Assembly (NCBI RefSeq): GCF_000208925.1
Contig: NW_001914860.1
Coordinates: 311,612-375,611, forward strand
Source: Entamoeba histolytica HM-1:IMSS
Lineage: Eukaryota > Evosea > Mastigamoebida > Endamoebidae
Length of the DNA stretch: 64,000 nucleotides
Direction: 5' to 3'
Position numbers and translations under genes: made by a program. Below the pieces are notes generated by a model. The model did not search any database, was not told the DNA's origin, and saw only the letters and a program-made list of their open reading frames with translations. This document shows positions 1 to 10,462 of this stretch, piece after piece (positions within the stretch are counted from its first letter, which is position 1; every line of letters begins with the position of its first letter).

Positions 1-303
1 TTCATTATATGGAAATACTTTTCCTGCAAACTCGATTATTTTTAATTGGCTTAATGCAGCTTTACTAGTTTGTTTTCCTTTTTTACAATGAGCAACTTGT
101 CCAGTGGCATATTCACTTAGAATTAATCCAGTCAATGAATGATTTATTTTACAATATGAAACTATATCACTATCCTCTTCAATAAGCCATTGTAAATATT
201 TAAATTTATTTGCATTAGATTCTTTTGGCTCAAGAAGTAACGCTTTTTTCTTTCGTATCTTCTTTTCCTGTTCTAATTGTTCTTTAGCTGATTTACTTGA
301 CAT
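1..303 (-). CDS. Hypothetical protein, cut by the window edge
   Basis: The minus strand reads open from an ATG at 301-303 to the window edge, giving the first 101 residues. The start MSSKSAKEQLEQEKKIRKKK is lysine-rich and probably helical. It is followed by a more hydrophobic part containing YLQWLIEEDSDIVSYCKINH and a single Cys-His pair (AHCKKG). I do not recognise a family. The ATG is the first in frame, and the sequence just upstream is AT-rich and non-coding. Its neighbour, elongin C, also lies on the minus strand, 278 bases upstream of this start codon. The C-terminal part lies outside the window, so domain content cannot be judged. Confidence 0.6.
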   Translation of the reverse strand, partial: MSSKSAKEQLEQEKKIRKKKALLLEPKESNANKFKYLQWLIEEDSDIVSYCKINHSLTGLILSEYATGQVAHCKKGKQTSKAALSQLKIIEFAGKVFPYNE

Positions 304-581
304 AAAGTTATTATTTAATAGTTCTTTATTATTTTTAGTTAAGTTGTGTTGTAATAACTGGAAAACCTTTTTATTAAAGGAAAAATACTCAGTGAATTTC
401 TAGCATTTGGTATTGTTATATTTTATATTCTTTTAGTTTTATGTTACTAACCTTTCATAGGTCAAAGTGAGTAATATCTTATAACAAGATAAAACTAAAA
501 GAATAATTTATTGTTATTACATTTAAAAATTACATAAAGAAATATAAATTTGAAAGAAAGTCATTAAATTTAAAGTTCAAA

Positions 582-937
582 TTACAAGTCAAGATAATGT
601 GCTAAAAATTAAATCTATTTATATTCTAAATAAAAACCAAAAAATTATTATGTAACAAACATGCGAGTAACAATTCTAAAGCATTTGATGGGTCGATATC
701 AAAGTTTGGAATAACATCTTGAGATGGTGCACGAGAGTACATTTGTCTGTAGTACATATACTCAATGGTTCGTTCTAATAATTTGCTTGGAATTCCAGGA
801 ATAGGAATAGTAATGATACCTTCTGTTGGTTGGTCTTCAAGCATTGTTTTAAGTGTTCCACTGTGTTGTGCACATTCACGAGAAATATAAAATTCATGAC
901 CATCTTGTGAAATAAGTTTTAGATTTGGTATATCCAT
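582..937 (-). CDS. Elongin C (Skp1/BTB-fold), two exons
   Basis: Elongin C is the Skp1-like adaptor that joins elongin B and BC-box substrate receptors to cullin ubiquitin ligases. The first exon (661-937) gives a short form of the family, with LKLISQDGHEFYISRECAQHSGTLK near the start and IPSKLLERTIEYMYYR in the middle. Read straight through, the frame ends in a non-homologous tail after ALELLLA. A GTTTGT donor at 655-660 and an AG at 602-603 remove 59 bases and add a second exon (582-601) coding SHYLDL and a stop. ALELLLASHYLDL matches the usual family ending ALELLMAANFLDC. Two earlier AGs do not restore this ending. The product is 98 residues. The family is clear; the splice is inferred from the match. 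Confidence 0.85.
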
Positions 938-1594
938 TTTGTTGAGAAAGTCTAAGATTTTAAAGTTAAATCTTCTATTTTCTCTTTATTTTGAGATTAG
1001 GATGAATGATAAAAAAAGTCATGGAACAAAACATTAGTTATCAATTGACTTTATATGTCTTTCCATTAATTCTTCTCTTTGTAATAACTAACGAATTTTA
1101 AATTATGAATCAAACCTATTATAATTCATTTATACCATGTAAATATAATAGTGTTTAATTTTTTTTGAAAGTTGCATACCAATACCTAATGTTTTTCCCT
1201 TAATATTTTTGTTTTATTCAAGTCTTTAGATTTAAAGAAATTGTTTATTCATAAGTTATATTTTTTATTTTTTATTATGCTAACTTTCAGATAAACGATA
1301 ATTGAAATTTCATTTTCTTCTATTTGAAGTTTGTTGTTTATTAATGGATTTTATAACTTGATATAATTTATAAAAAATTAATGGAGCTAGTTATAATAAG
1401 ATTAACTTGTTGCTAATAGAACATATTATTGTCAACAGGTATTTCTCTGGTATATAATTGCTTCATCTTAGAGATATTATTTATTGATTTTTTCCTAGTA
1501 AGTAGAAATTATAATCCAAAAAAAAAATAAAAAATTTAGTCTTTATTTTCCTGACTTTTACATCTTCCGAACTCAATTAATACATTATTGCTTT
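938..1594. other. Gene-free stretch between divergent elongin C and ZFPL1 genes
   Basis: About 660 bases of AT-rich DNA that must hold the promoters of both divergent genes. I see only short A/T runs, and no convincing ORF or repeat. Confidence 0.5.
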
Positions 1595-2476
1595 ATGGGG
1601 ATTTGCCATATCTGTAAAGAACAAACAACTTTGTATTGTGTTGACCATGAGAAACATATTTGTTTAAACTGTCTTTTAAAAAGTCATAAAGAAGTTTGTT
1701 GAAAATCTTGTTATTTGACTAAATAGACATTCATAGTTTTGTAATAGTGCACAATTTGTCAATATGTGGATTACGTTGATGGTAAAGTAAAAAAAGATAA
1801 CTCATGTCATTTGTGTGGAGAGGAAATATTTGAAGGGGATTTAATAGTTCGATTACCTTGTTTACATAAGTTTCATCAAGAATGTTTATTAAAGTCATTA
1901 AGTAATATCCATTTAAATGAGTCAGAAAGTTGTGAAAACCAGTTTAAATGTCCAGAGTGTTTAATAGATATTTTTACAGAAGAAAATAAAAACACAGTAT
2001 TAATGCAATCTCTTATTCAACAGTTTAAACAATTAGAATTTATAAAAAAGTATGCAAATATTAGTGATGAGAATGTTAGTGAATCTACAACAAGTGAAGT
2101 TATGGCAGCTATTAGCTTGAAAAATAATGATGAAGATAGTATTGTAGTATCTCAGTCTGTTGACACAACTAACAAAGGAGATGATGTGGCAATTGGAATA
2201 AACCCTGAAGAACAAAGCATTGAATTAGAAATAGATGAAGATGAAGACAAGAAAATAGTGACAAAAGATATGGATGGAAATTCTTTGTTACAAACGTTTG
2301 TTGTTTGTGTTTTTCATTGAATAGTTTTTGATTTATAATTTAGTAAAACTATTCTTACATGGAGAACTAAAATTCTTATTGTGATACTTGTCATTTGTTT
2401 CATTTTCCTTATTAAAGCTTTGATTAACCAACATAGTATGGTTATCACTAATAAACAAGAACAAAACCTAAAATAA
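1595..2476 (+). CDS. ZFPL1-like Golgi membrane RING/B-box protein, three exons
   Basis: ZFPL1 is a tail-anchored cis-Golgi protein that binds GM130. Exon 1 (1595-1693) encodes a B-box-like finger, MGICHICKEQTTLYCVDHEK followed by HICLNCLLKSH. A GTTTGT...TAG intron (1694-1747) joins it to CTICQYVDYV, which lines up with the CIVQSYLQWL that follows the B-box in animal ZFPL1. Exon 2 (1748-2295) holds a RING-type domain with CHLCGEEI, LPCLHKFHQECL and CPEC, then an acidic linker. A second intron (2296-2343) leads to exon 3, a single membrane segment (ILIVILVICFIFLIK) with a short tail. The product is 259 residues, against about 310 in human. B-box, RING and C-terminal anchor in order identify the family. 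Without splicing, only the RING part is visible and would appear to start with GTG. It ends 22 bases from the convergent MscS gene. Confidence 0.82.
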
Positions 2477-2498
2477 TTTAAGTCTCTTTTTGATATAT

Positions 2499-4160
2499 TT
2501 ACTTTTCAGTTTTTAAGTCAACAACTAAACGTTGTTTTGGTAATGTGAATATAACATTTCTTTTAACTAACTCATTTGTAAGTAATTCAATAATCATCTT
2601 TTTAGCTTTAAGATACTTTCCTGGGTCATTATAAGTGATATTATTTACTTCAATCCATAGTAAGAAATTAATTTTATGTTCAAGAGTCACATCTACTGGA
2701 GAAAATATTATGTCTGTATTCCACTTAAACATTGTATCTGTTTTAACAAATTGTTCTAATGAAACTCGAATTTCTTCAATAATTTTAAAGTCAATAGTTA
2801 TGTCAACATTAATGTATAATTCAATTGTATAAAATGGTGAACGTTTAAGTTGTGTGATAACACTATTATATAAAAAGTCATTAGGGAGAATGTATTGTTC
2901 TCCATTTGGGTTATGAGCAACAGTACTTAGTAGTTGAACTTCATCAATAATGACTGCAGGAAAACCAGTTACTTGAATTCTGTCACCAATATCGAATGGT
3001 CGAATGAAAATAACAAGAACAAGACTTTCCCAAACTCTTTTCATATAATTTCCAAATATGAACGAAAAGCCAAGAAAGAAAGTACAGGAAGGTAATAAAT
3101 ATGATGAAATTGGAACTCCATTAATTAAACAAATAATTATAAGAATTAAAAGGATTCCAAAGACATCAATAATACGAGAAAGCGCTATTGAGATTGTTTC
3201 TTTATCCCGAACTTTTCTCTTTAATAAATCTTTTTTTTTATCAACTAATCGAATTGCTGAAATACAATCCTCTATTTCTATAATATCTTTTTTAAACATT
3301 TCATCAAACCACTTATTAGTTTCTTCTTCATAAAAACATCTCTTTACAATTGATTTTTTAATTTGATGATGGTCAATTTCTGAAAAGAGAATTTGGTCAG
3401 AAGACATAATACTTTCATTTACTGTAGACAATGGAACTCTTTCAGTTTGAAAAGACTCATTTTTTGTTTCATACCCATTGAATATACATGTTTGCAATTG
3501 ATGGAGATTATCAAACAACTGTTTACTTTTTTGTTCAGTTTCTCTTTCATCGATTTGATTTTTTGCTAATAAACTTTCTTTGTCAAGAATCATTCTATTG
3601 ATGATATCTCTCCACACTATTTTTTTATTCATTAAATAATGTTCTTCAACAGGGTTAGGAGAATTATTATGTAATAAAAAATTAACAACTAATTCACACC
3701 GAATGTTGTTGGTAAGTTGGGGTAGTAGTTGATTTATATTGATATGTGTTGAGATAAGATAACATATAACAACACAAATGATTCTAACAACACATATATC
3801 AATAAGAATATAATGGATATTTACAACAACTATAGATATTTGTTTCCATATTGTTCCAAAAAGAGTTTTGAACAAAATAAATGAAAAAGAAGTAACAATA
3901 AATGTACAACAATAATATGCAAGATGAGGAGTATTGATTCTATGAAGTTGTTTTACTCTTAACAAATAATTTTTTGTAAGTAGTAATAATATAAAAACTA
4001 TATGTATACTGAGGATAGTACATGTAAAATATAATGGATAATAGAATAACGCAACTCCAAAGAAGTTAAAGTGATAGAAACTACTTACAATAGTTAAAAT
4101 AATATTAATTATTTCAAGAATTATTAATCCAATATTACTAATAATTATGAAAATCCTCAT
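2499..4160 (-). CDS. MscS-family mechanosensitive ion channel
   Basis: A 553-residue membrane protein. About four hydrophobic segments occupy the first 140 residues. A long soluble part follows, and then, from about residue 335, an MscS core: a hydrophobic pore helix (IDVFGILLILIIICLINGVP), SSYLLPSCTFFLGFSFIFGN, and the beta domain with IRPFDIGDRIQVTGFPAVII and YILPNDFLYNSVITQLKRSP. FDIGDRI and NDFLYNS are hallmarks of eukaryotic MSL-type channels. Such channels open under membrane tension and release osmolytes in hypo-osmotic shock. The compartment cannot be told from sequence. The gene is intronless and convergent with ZFPL1. The start is the first ATG of the frame and leads directly into a membrane helix. 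Confidence 0.8.
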   Translation of the reverse strand: MRIFIIISNIGLIILEIINIILTIVSSFYHFNFFGVALFYYPLYFTCTILSIHIVFILLLLTKNYLLRVKQLHRINTPHLAYYCCTFIVTSFSFILFKTLFGTIWKQISIVVVNIHYILIDICVVRIICVVICYLISTHININQLLPQLTNNIRCELVVNFLLHNNSPNPVEEHYLMNKKIVWRDIINRMILDKESLLAKNQIDERETEQKSKQLFDNLHQLQTCIFNGYETKNESFQTERVPLSTVNESIMSSDQILFSEIDHHQIKKSIVKRCFYEEETNKWFDEMFKKDIIEIEDCISAIRLVDKKKDLLKRKVRDKETISIALSRIIDVFGILLILIIICLINGVPISSYLLPSCTFFLGFSFIFGNYMKRVWESLVLVIFIRPFDIGDRIQVTGFPAVIIDEVQLLSTVAHNPNGEQYILPNDFLYNSVITQLKRSPFYTIELYINVDITIDFKIIEEIRVSLEQFVKTDTMFKWNTDIIFSPVDVTLEHKINFLLWIEVNNITYNDPGKYLKAKKMIIELLTNELVKRNVIFTLPKQRLVVDLKTEK

Positions 4161-4380
4161 TAAAATAGAAGAATCGATAAAATTTTTCTTGAAACATCTA
4201 ATTCTTTAAAGAAAATCCTTTTCATGAAAAAGTGATATAATCACAATCATATCTTCATTCATAATGATACAATTTTGAGTTTTCAAAAAAATATTAATAA
4301 AATTATAGTAAAAATACAATAAAAATATAAATATTAAAAAAAAAAAAGAAAACCTATACAACTGGATTGGTGTTATACTT

Positions 4381-5932
4381 ATGAACACAACAATCTACAA
4401 TCAATTACTTGTTCAAATAGTAGAAAACCAATTTGGTAAATTTGTCGGACAAATAACAAAATACTTATTAGTTAAACCATCAACTATTTTTGATTTATGG
4501 AGACAATGTCATCAACCATATTCAAAGATGTATGAAGCACTTTTTGTGTTACTTCATCACAGCATATTGAAGTATTCAAATGAAGAACCAGTAATTATTT
4601 CTATTGATCAAAACCGTATATTATTTTCGTTACGTCACTCTCATTTTATTGCCTTAATGCAACAAAAATTTGGTGAGTTAGCTAAAGAAATTTCAATAAC
4701 TCTGATTACATATGGTATGCTCAATTTTGAAGACATATTTGCTGTCCTTCAATCGAAGAACATTGATGTAAAAGAAAGTGATTTAAAAGCGGTATTTGAT
4801 GAAATGGTTAAAGAGAAATATATTACTCGAGTAAATAAAAATGTTGTTGATTTAGTTCAACTAGAACGTACAAGTACTCCAGCGCCATCATTTTCTACTG
4901 TAAAACAAAATGAAAATGTTAGAAGAAAAGGAATAAGAAAAAGAGGAAAAATTGATGTTGTTACTGAAAATCCTATTCCTAAAAAAGTTAAAGTTGGAAT
5001 TGATTTAAAAGCACAAACTAATTTGAATTCTACTACAAAAGTTGAAGACTCTGATAATAGCCAACCAGTTTGGACAGTGAATATTGAAGTTTATAATAAA
5101 GAAACTATCTTATACAAATTGTTGGATTTAGTTAATAAGAAATTTGATAATAAAGCTGTTCCAATTATTGAAAAAATGTGGGATTTATCTGCATATGGCA
5201 AAACGCCTGTTGATTTTGCTATTTTATGTCAAAACTTAAGAGAGATAGCACCTGAAACGATTAGAAAATATCTTGAAATGATGAGTCGAGATGAGCCATT
5301 TATTATTGCAAAAAATCAATCAGCATTTGTTAGTGATACTAATAGTTTTAAATTACGTTTGAAAATTATTCTTTTATTAATAAAAAATTAATAATACTAA
5401 TATATTAGAGGTTGATGCTGCGACAGCATTTTTAAAGGGGGTTATGATTGAGTCATGCATTCAATCAAAATTTGGAGTTATTGGAGCAAGTATTCATAGG
5501 GTATTAAAAATTAAACATATTCTAACTGATTCTCAAATTGCTGATTTATTAATTGGAGAAGGAGAAGAAGTTAAACGAGGATTATATCAAATGCATCAAG
5601 CAGGGTATGTCAATGGACAAGAAGTTCCTAAATCAAATATAAGAGGTGGCAAAAATTCATATTATATGTGGTCCATTAATTTTTCACAAATTAATGCCAT
5701 ATTATTAAGTGAAACAGCAAAGTCATTGATGAATACAATGGATCGATTAAAGTTAGAAATATCATCAAAGTCTGCGTTAATAGCAAAATATAATGAAGGA
5801 GTGGAAATTGGTCAGATATTATTAAATGAAGAAGAAAATGAAGAATATATGAATTTAGATAGAAGACAAAAAATGTTATTGGATGGGTTATATTACCTTT
5901 CTGGTTTATTCTTCTGTTTGAAAGATTATTAA
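4381..5932 (+). CDS. RNA polymerase III subunit RPC3 (RPC82), two exons
   Basis: RPC3 belongs to the RPC3-RPC6-RPC7 subcomplex needed for initiation by Pol III. The N-terminus has winged-helix repeats: QIVENQFGKFVGQITKYLLV, then LFVLLHHSILKY, then LITYGMLNFEDIF. A basic linker around residue 180 carries RRKGIRKRGK. The frame stops at 5391, but an intron 5357-5408 restores it, giving LQVDAATAFLKGV followed by another winged helix (ESCIQSKFGVIGASIHRVL and QIADLLIGEGEEVKRGLY). The C-terminus is a coiled coil. The product is 499 residues, close to the 534 of human RPC3. The donor reads GTTTGA instead of the usual GTTTGT. Exon 1 ends in phase 1 and the frame is kept exactly. Confidence 0.83.
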
Positions 5933-6038
5933 AACAAATTGATTTGATTTATTTTTATTGTCATCGTATTTTAAAAATTTGTTTTGTTAAAAGAGAAAAA
6001 ATAAATGTTGAAAATATGAATAAATGTATTAATACAAA

Positions 6039-6893
6039 TTACTCAAATTGAATAGCTAATAATCGTTTACAAACTATTGAACTTCTTTGAAATGTGAGTG
6101 ATAATATATTTTGTATTTCTTTACAATCAAATGAATGAGTAATTAATTCAGAAAGATTAACATCACCATTTGATTTAATTGTAAAAGCATTAATACAAGA
6201 AAAGACTGTATCTTTTTCAGGACAATAATGTAATTCAATATTTGGTTGATTTTTGTTTAATCTTTTCAGAATAGTTTCACAAACTGAAATATTATCTTTA
6301 ATAAAAAAGATAAATGAACCTTTTGAATAAAATTCATTACTTGGACATTTGTTAAATGGAGCAATTATGTCCTTATGAAAACATCCAAACCTAATTCCAT
6401 CTGCAATACATATAAACAAAATACTTTCTTTTCCAAAAACTTTAGAACTTAATATCCTATTATCTAGTCCATCTTGATTTGAATCAAATATTATCTTTTC
6501 TGTTTTAATTCCAATATTTCTTCTAATAAATCCGATACGTTCAACCAATCGATAAATTGGTTTTTCATTATGTACATTTGGAGAAAGATAATTAGTCAAA
6601 TATTGATCATTTATACTTCTTCTTTGTTGTGGTTTAGATGATAACTTGAGTATTTCAGATGAACTTTTTTCAAGAGGTTTAAAAAAGCTTCTAGACTCAA
6701 GGGTTATTGATGGTATTGACGTTATAAGTGACATACGTTCAACTGAATTAATGGCGTCATCACATTCTTCAGAACTTGTGTCAGAACTAGAATGGAGTCT
6801 AAAGAGTGTAATGCTTTTCTTAGTGAAATTTTTAATACAAAAGCTTCTACTACCCCTCTTTTTAGTTTTACTGGATTCCTTACTTGTCTTCAT
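6039..6893 (-). CDS. TLDc-like domain protein
   Basis: A single exon of 284 residues. The first 100 residues are Ser/Lys-rich and look disordered, beginning MKTSKESSKTKKRGSRSF. From about residue 120 there is a compact domain with EKIIFDSNQDGLDNRILSSK, ILFICIADGIRFGCFHKDII and SFIFFIKDN. The order (F/Y)DSxxDG, then FGxF, then S.IF.L resembles the TLDc domains found in many Entamoeba proteins. TLDc domains elsewhere act in oxidation resistance and V-ATPase binding. The glycines are only partly conserved here, so this is a divergent member. The gene is convergent with RPC3, 106 bases away. No function beyond the domain can be inferred. Confidence 0.55.
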   Translation of the reverse strand: MKTSKESSKTKKRGSRSFCIKNFTKKSITLFRLHSSSDTSSEECDDAINSVERMSLITSIPSITLESRSFFKPLEKSSSEILKLSSKPQQRRSINDQYLTNYLSPNVHNEKPIYRLVERIGFIRRNIGIKTEKIIFDSNQDGLDNRILSSKVFGKESILFICIADGIRFGCFHKDIIAPFNKCPSNEFYSKGSFIFFIKDNISVCETILKRLNKNQPNIELHYCPEKDTVFSCINAFTIKSNGDVNLSELITHSFDCKEIQNILSLTFQRSSIVCKRLLAIQFE

Positions 6894-7585
6894 TCACTAA
6901 AAAGAACTAGATTTGAATCAAAGGGATTAATACTTTAAATTAAATTCGAGAACAGCAGAAAACTCTATGATTTCAATTTACTTAGAATCACATAAACAAA
7001 AATAGATCACTTCAAAAAACCTGAAGTTATTTTTAATTTTTCTACTCAAATCAAAAGAATCTATATTTATTAATTAGAAAGATATTAATGAGTGGAATTA
7101 TTTTAATTTATTAAAATACTCAGTAACGTTTTGTATTGATTCACCACTCCTCAACTAAAAAAGATTAAAGGAAATTAATTCTATACTCATTCTCGCACAT
7201 TACTTGAAATATTTTTTAAAAGGAATAACAATATTCATGACTTTTATTTAATAAAAAATAAAAGTATGTGATTAAATATGATATATATAACATTTAATCA
7301 TTATTAAAAAAAATATTAATAGTTTTCAAGATAAAATAAATACTAACGTATTAGTAATAAAAGAGTATTAAATGTGTAATGTCTTTTTTTTATTAATGAA
7401 AAGCTCATAGAACAATAAGACTATGTATTACTTAAGAAATTGAATTTTTAAATAACAAGAATATTTAAATAATAAAAAAACTATTGAAAGAAGTAAAGTC
7501 TAAATAGAAAAGAAAAAATAACAAAGAAAACCCTGAAAATTTTACAAAAAAAGTACTAGGGTTGAAAAAAAACCAGACAACAAAC
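6894..7585. other. Gene-free stretch upstream of eRF1
   Basis: Roughly 690 bases between two divergent genes. It is very AT-rich with A-tracts just before the eRF1 start. I see no ORF, repeat or clear TATA-like GTATTTAAA element. Confidence 0.45.
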
Positions 7586-8992
7586 ATGGCTGTATTGAAC
7601 AAAGCAATCAAAGTTAAAGGAGATGAAATGAATGAAGAAGAAGCCATTAAATTATTCCAAACTAAACGTTTAATTAAGAATATTGAACAAGCTCGAGGAG
7701 ATGGTACATCAATGATTACTCTTATTATGAAACCAATGGAACAAATCTCTAAAATGATGCAAAAATTAGTTGAAGAATATGGAACTGCAACTAATATTAA
7801 ATCACGTGTCAACAGACAATCTGTTCTTACTGCCATTACATCAACTCAAAACCGATTGAAGTTGTATCACGTAGTTCCACCAAATGGACTTATTATTTAT
7901 TGTGGTTCAGTTTATACTGAAAAAGGAGAAAAATTATTATGTATTGATTTTGAACCACCTAAACCAATTAATACATCAACATATCTTTGCGATAACAGAT
8001 TCCATACTGAAGCTCTTAATGATTTACTCCAAAATGATGATAAATATGGATTTATTATTATGGATGGTAATGGTACTTTATTCGGTACTCTTCAAGGAAA
8101 TACTCGTACTGTTCTTCAAAAGATTAGTGTTGAATTACCAAAGAAACATGGTAGAGGAGGACAGTCATCTGTTCGTTTTGCTCGTTTAAGACTTGAAAAA
8201 AGACATAACTATGTACGTCAAGTAGGTGAATTAGCTGTACAAAATTTCATTACTGATGATAGACCAAATGTATGTGGACTTATTCTTGCTGGTATTGCAG
8301 ATTTTAAAACAGTCTTAAACAAATCAATGTTATTTGATCAAAGACTTCAAGCAATTGTATTAAATATTGTTGATGTATCTTATGGAGGAATGAATGGATT
8401 CAATCAAGCTATTGAACTTTCTGCAGAAACATTAAGAAATGTTAAATTTGTTGCTGAAAAAGATTTGATTAATTCTTTCATGGACAATATTAAAATGGAT
8501 ACTGGTAAATTTGTTTTTGGAGTTCAAGAAACATTGAAAGCATTAGAAATGGGAGCTGTAGAAAAATTAATTGTTTGGGAAAATCTTCCTACTATTAGAA
8601 TTGAATTAAAACACCCACAAACTGATGAACGAAAAGTTCTTTATTTAAAGAAGGAATCAGAAGCTGCAGAAAATGGAGTTATAAAAGACCCAGAAACAGG
8701 AGTTGATTTCCAATTAGTAGAGAGTGAATCATTTGTTGATTGGTTATCAAAACATTATAAAGAATTTGGTGCACATCTTGAATTTGTTACAGATAAGTCT
8801 CAAGAAGGAGCTCAATTTGCAAAAGGATTTGGAGGTATTGGAGGTATTTTAAGATACCAATTAAGTATGGATGAACTTGATGATAATTTCAATATGAATG
8901 AAGAATTTGAACATGAAGAAGAAGATGACGATGATATTTTTGGAGATGAAGCAGATCATTTCCAAGAATTTGATGATGAATTTGGTTTGTAA
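7586..8992 (+). CDS. Eukaryotic release factor 1 (eRF1)
   Basis: eRF1 reads all three stop codons in the ribosomal A site and triggers peptide release together with eRF3. The diagnostic motifs are all present: GTS loop at about residue 40, NIKS at 70-73, YLCDNRF at 133-139 (the YxCxxxF motif) and the catalytic GGQ at 191-193 in [15 protein letters not shown]. The C-terminal eRF3-binding domain follows. It ends in a strongly acidic tail ([20 protein letters not shown]), making the protein 468 residues against 437 in human. I chose the ATG at 7586 because [12 protein letters not shown] begins the family's helix. An upstream TTG is in frame but is not a credible start. Intact TAxSNIKS-type and YxCxxxF motifs fit a standard genetic code with three stops. 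Confidence 0.95.
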   Translation: MAVLNKAIKVKGDEMNEEEAIKLFQTKRLIKNIEQARGDGTSMITLIMKPMEQISKMMQKLVEEYGTATNIKSRVNRQSVLTAITSTQNRLKLYHVVPPNGLIIYCGSVYTEKGEKLLCIDFEPPKPINTSTYLCDNRFHTEALNDLLQNDDKYGFIIMDGNGTLFGTLQGNTRTVLQKISVELPKKHGRGGQSSVRFARLRLEKRHNYVRQVGELAVQNFITDDRPNVCGLILAGIADFKTVLNKSMLFDQRLQAIVLNIVDVSYGGMNGFNQAIELSAETLRNVKFVAEKDLINSFMDNIKMDTGKFVFGVQETLKALEMGAVEKLIVWENLPTIRIELKHPQTDERKVLYLKKESEAAENGVIKDPETGVDFQLVESESFVDWLSKHYKEFGAHLEFVTDKSQEGAQFAKGFGGIGGILRYQLSMDELDDNFNMNEEFEHEEEDDDDIFGDEADHFQEFDDEFGL

Positions 8993-9373
8993 GGACTTTA
9001 AAAAGAAGGTTAATGGCAGAAGTAACTTCTTTATCAGAATTAATACAATTGCTTTTTTTTATTAAGAATAATTTCTTTATTTTCAGTTATCAAATAAGTA
9101 TTTTTCATTTATAGTAATTATTTTTGAAAGAAGAAACAAATAATCTATGGTTACCAATAAATCACTCATATTTTATCTATTTGTATATTTATTAATAAAA
9201 TTAAAAAACAAATTTTTGCAAAGCAGTTATGGACCAAAGGTACCAAAGAAGAAAAAAGAAAAGATAATTGAATTAATCAAAGAATGAAGAAGTTTAACCA
9301 AACATTAGAAGTTCCTTATTGTTAAAAAATTATTTAAATGGACAACCCTTAGATCTATAAATAGTCAGAAGAG
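8993..9373. other. Gap between eRF1 and ZIP genes
   Basis: About 380 AT-rich bases holding the eRF1 3' flank and the ZIP promoter. No ORF or repeat was seen apart from the TATA-like element listed separately. Confidence 0.45.
9331..9340 (+). promoter_or_regulatory. TATA-like element of the ZIP gene
   Basis: TATTTAAATG lies 34 bases before the ATG. Entamoeba core promoters carry a GTATTTAAA-type TATA element about 30 bases before a start site that is itself only a few bases from the ATG. Position and sequence fit; the call is by consensus only. Confidence 0.35.
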
Positions 9374-10319
9374 ATGCTCGACTTTGAATTAACAGTCTAC
9401 ATCTTAGTATGTTACTTTGTCTGTGTGATTGGTGGATTTATTCCATTCTTTATTAAACTCTTACCTAACAGAAAACTTGCTGGTGAAATTTTAGATATTT
9501 GTAGTGCATCAGCTGGTGGATTATTCTTATCTGGTGGATTAATGCATATGTTAGCTGAAGGTAATGATATGATTGACCATTCAGGATATGACTTTATGGG
9601 TCTTCCACTGGGATTCTTTTGTTGTGGTTGTTCATTCTTATTTATCTTTTTCTTTGATAGAGTGGTAGTAACACATGGAGGTCATGCTTCATTTGAAGAT
9701 GTTGAAAAGATGTCAGGGTTTGTTATATATTTATTATTACAAATGTAACTTTCTTAAGACTTAATTTAGTTGAAAACTATATTTACTTTTTAGAGAAGAG
9801 AATGACTCTCTTATGGAAGAATGGTCTCATAGACATAAACATCCTGAAGAAGAAAAAGAAGAAGGAAAGGGATGGTGTTCAATTATTACATTAATTTTTG
9901 CTTTATCGTTACATTCTTTCTTTGAAGGTCTTGGATTAGGTGTTTCCACAAGTCCAACTGCTATTTTTATAGCAGTTGCAGGACACAAGTGGGCCGACTC
10001 AGGATTCACTGTTATTTTCTTGATGTCAAAAATTCAATCGTTACCAATTGTTGCGGTTATTGTATTAGTCTTTTCAACATTTACCCCTATTGGGTCATTA
10101 TGCGGAGTGTTAATTGTTGAATTATTAGGAGAATCTCCTATTTCTGAATTGATTCAAGGAATTTTAATTTGTTTAGCAGCAGGAACATTCTTATATGTAG
10201 CTATTTGTGAAATTCTAACTGAACAATTTGAAAATGGAAAATATAAATACATTAAATTTACATTAGCTATTATTCTTTTCCTTGCTATGTCATTTGTTAC
10301 TATGTTAGAAGGAAATTAA
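9374..10319 (+). CDS. ZIP-family (SLC39) metal transporter, two exons
   Basis: ZIP transporters bring zinc or iron into the cytosol. Exon 1 (9374-9717) encodes three membrane segments. The first is LTVYILVCYFVCVIGGFIPF and the second contains SASAGGLFLSGGLMHML, with the family's histidine. An intron 9718-9793 (GTTTGT to TTTTTAG) removes an apparent stop. Exon 2 (9794-10319) gives a short cytosolic loop rich in His, Glu and Lys (EEWSHRHKHPEEEKEEGKG) and helix IV with ALSLHSFFEGLGLGVS. Helix V carries VAGHKWADSGF, and three more helices follow. HSFFEG and GHKWAD are the paired metal-site motifs of the ZIP family. The product is 289 residues with eight helices, the usual size for the ZIP1-3 type. 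The metal cannot be told from sequence. Confidence 0.85.
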
Positions 10320-10440
10320 TTGGTTCAAATAATCCAAAAGTAAAAGTAATTTAATATTATCAGGAATATTTTAATATAATTCTTTTAGTTTTTATTATTA
10401 GACTATTATTTCTGTTATTATTTTTTTCTTATTTCTTTAT

Positions 10441-10462
10441 TTTTTATTGTTAGTCTTGGCAT
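10441..10462 (+). repeat. Left target-site duplication of SINE1 copy 1
   Basis: Twenty-two bases ending TTAGTCTTGGCAT, repeated exactly at 11114-11135 on the far side of the element. Confidence 0.9.

Noticed and set aside
602..660. Shorter elongin C introns ending at nearer AGs
   Set aside because: One gives an immediate stop and another a tail unlike the family; only the 602 acceptor restores the conserved ending.
1766..2320. RING protein starting from a GTG at 1766
   Set aside because: An upstream ATG exon joined by a canonical intron gives the B-box and linker expected for ZFPL1.
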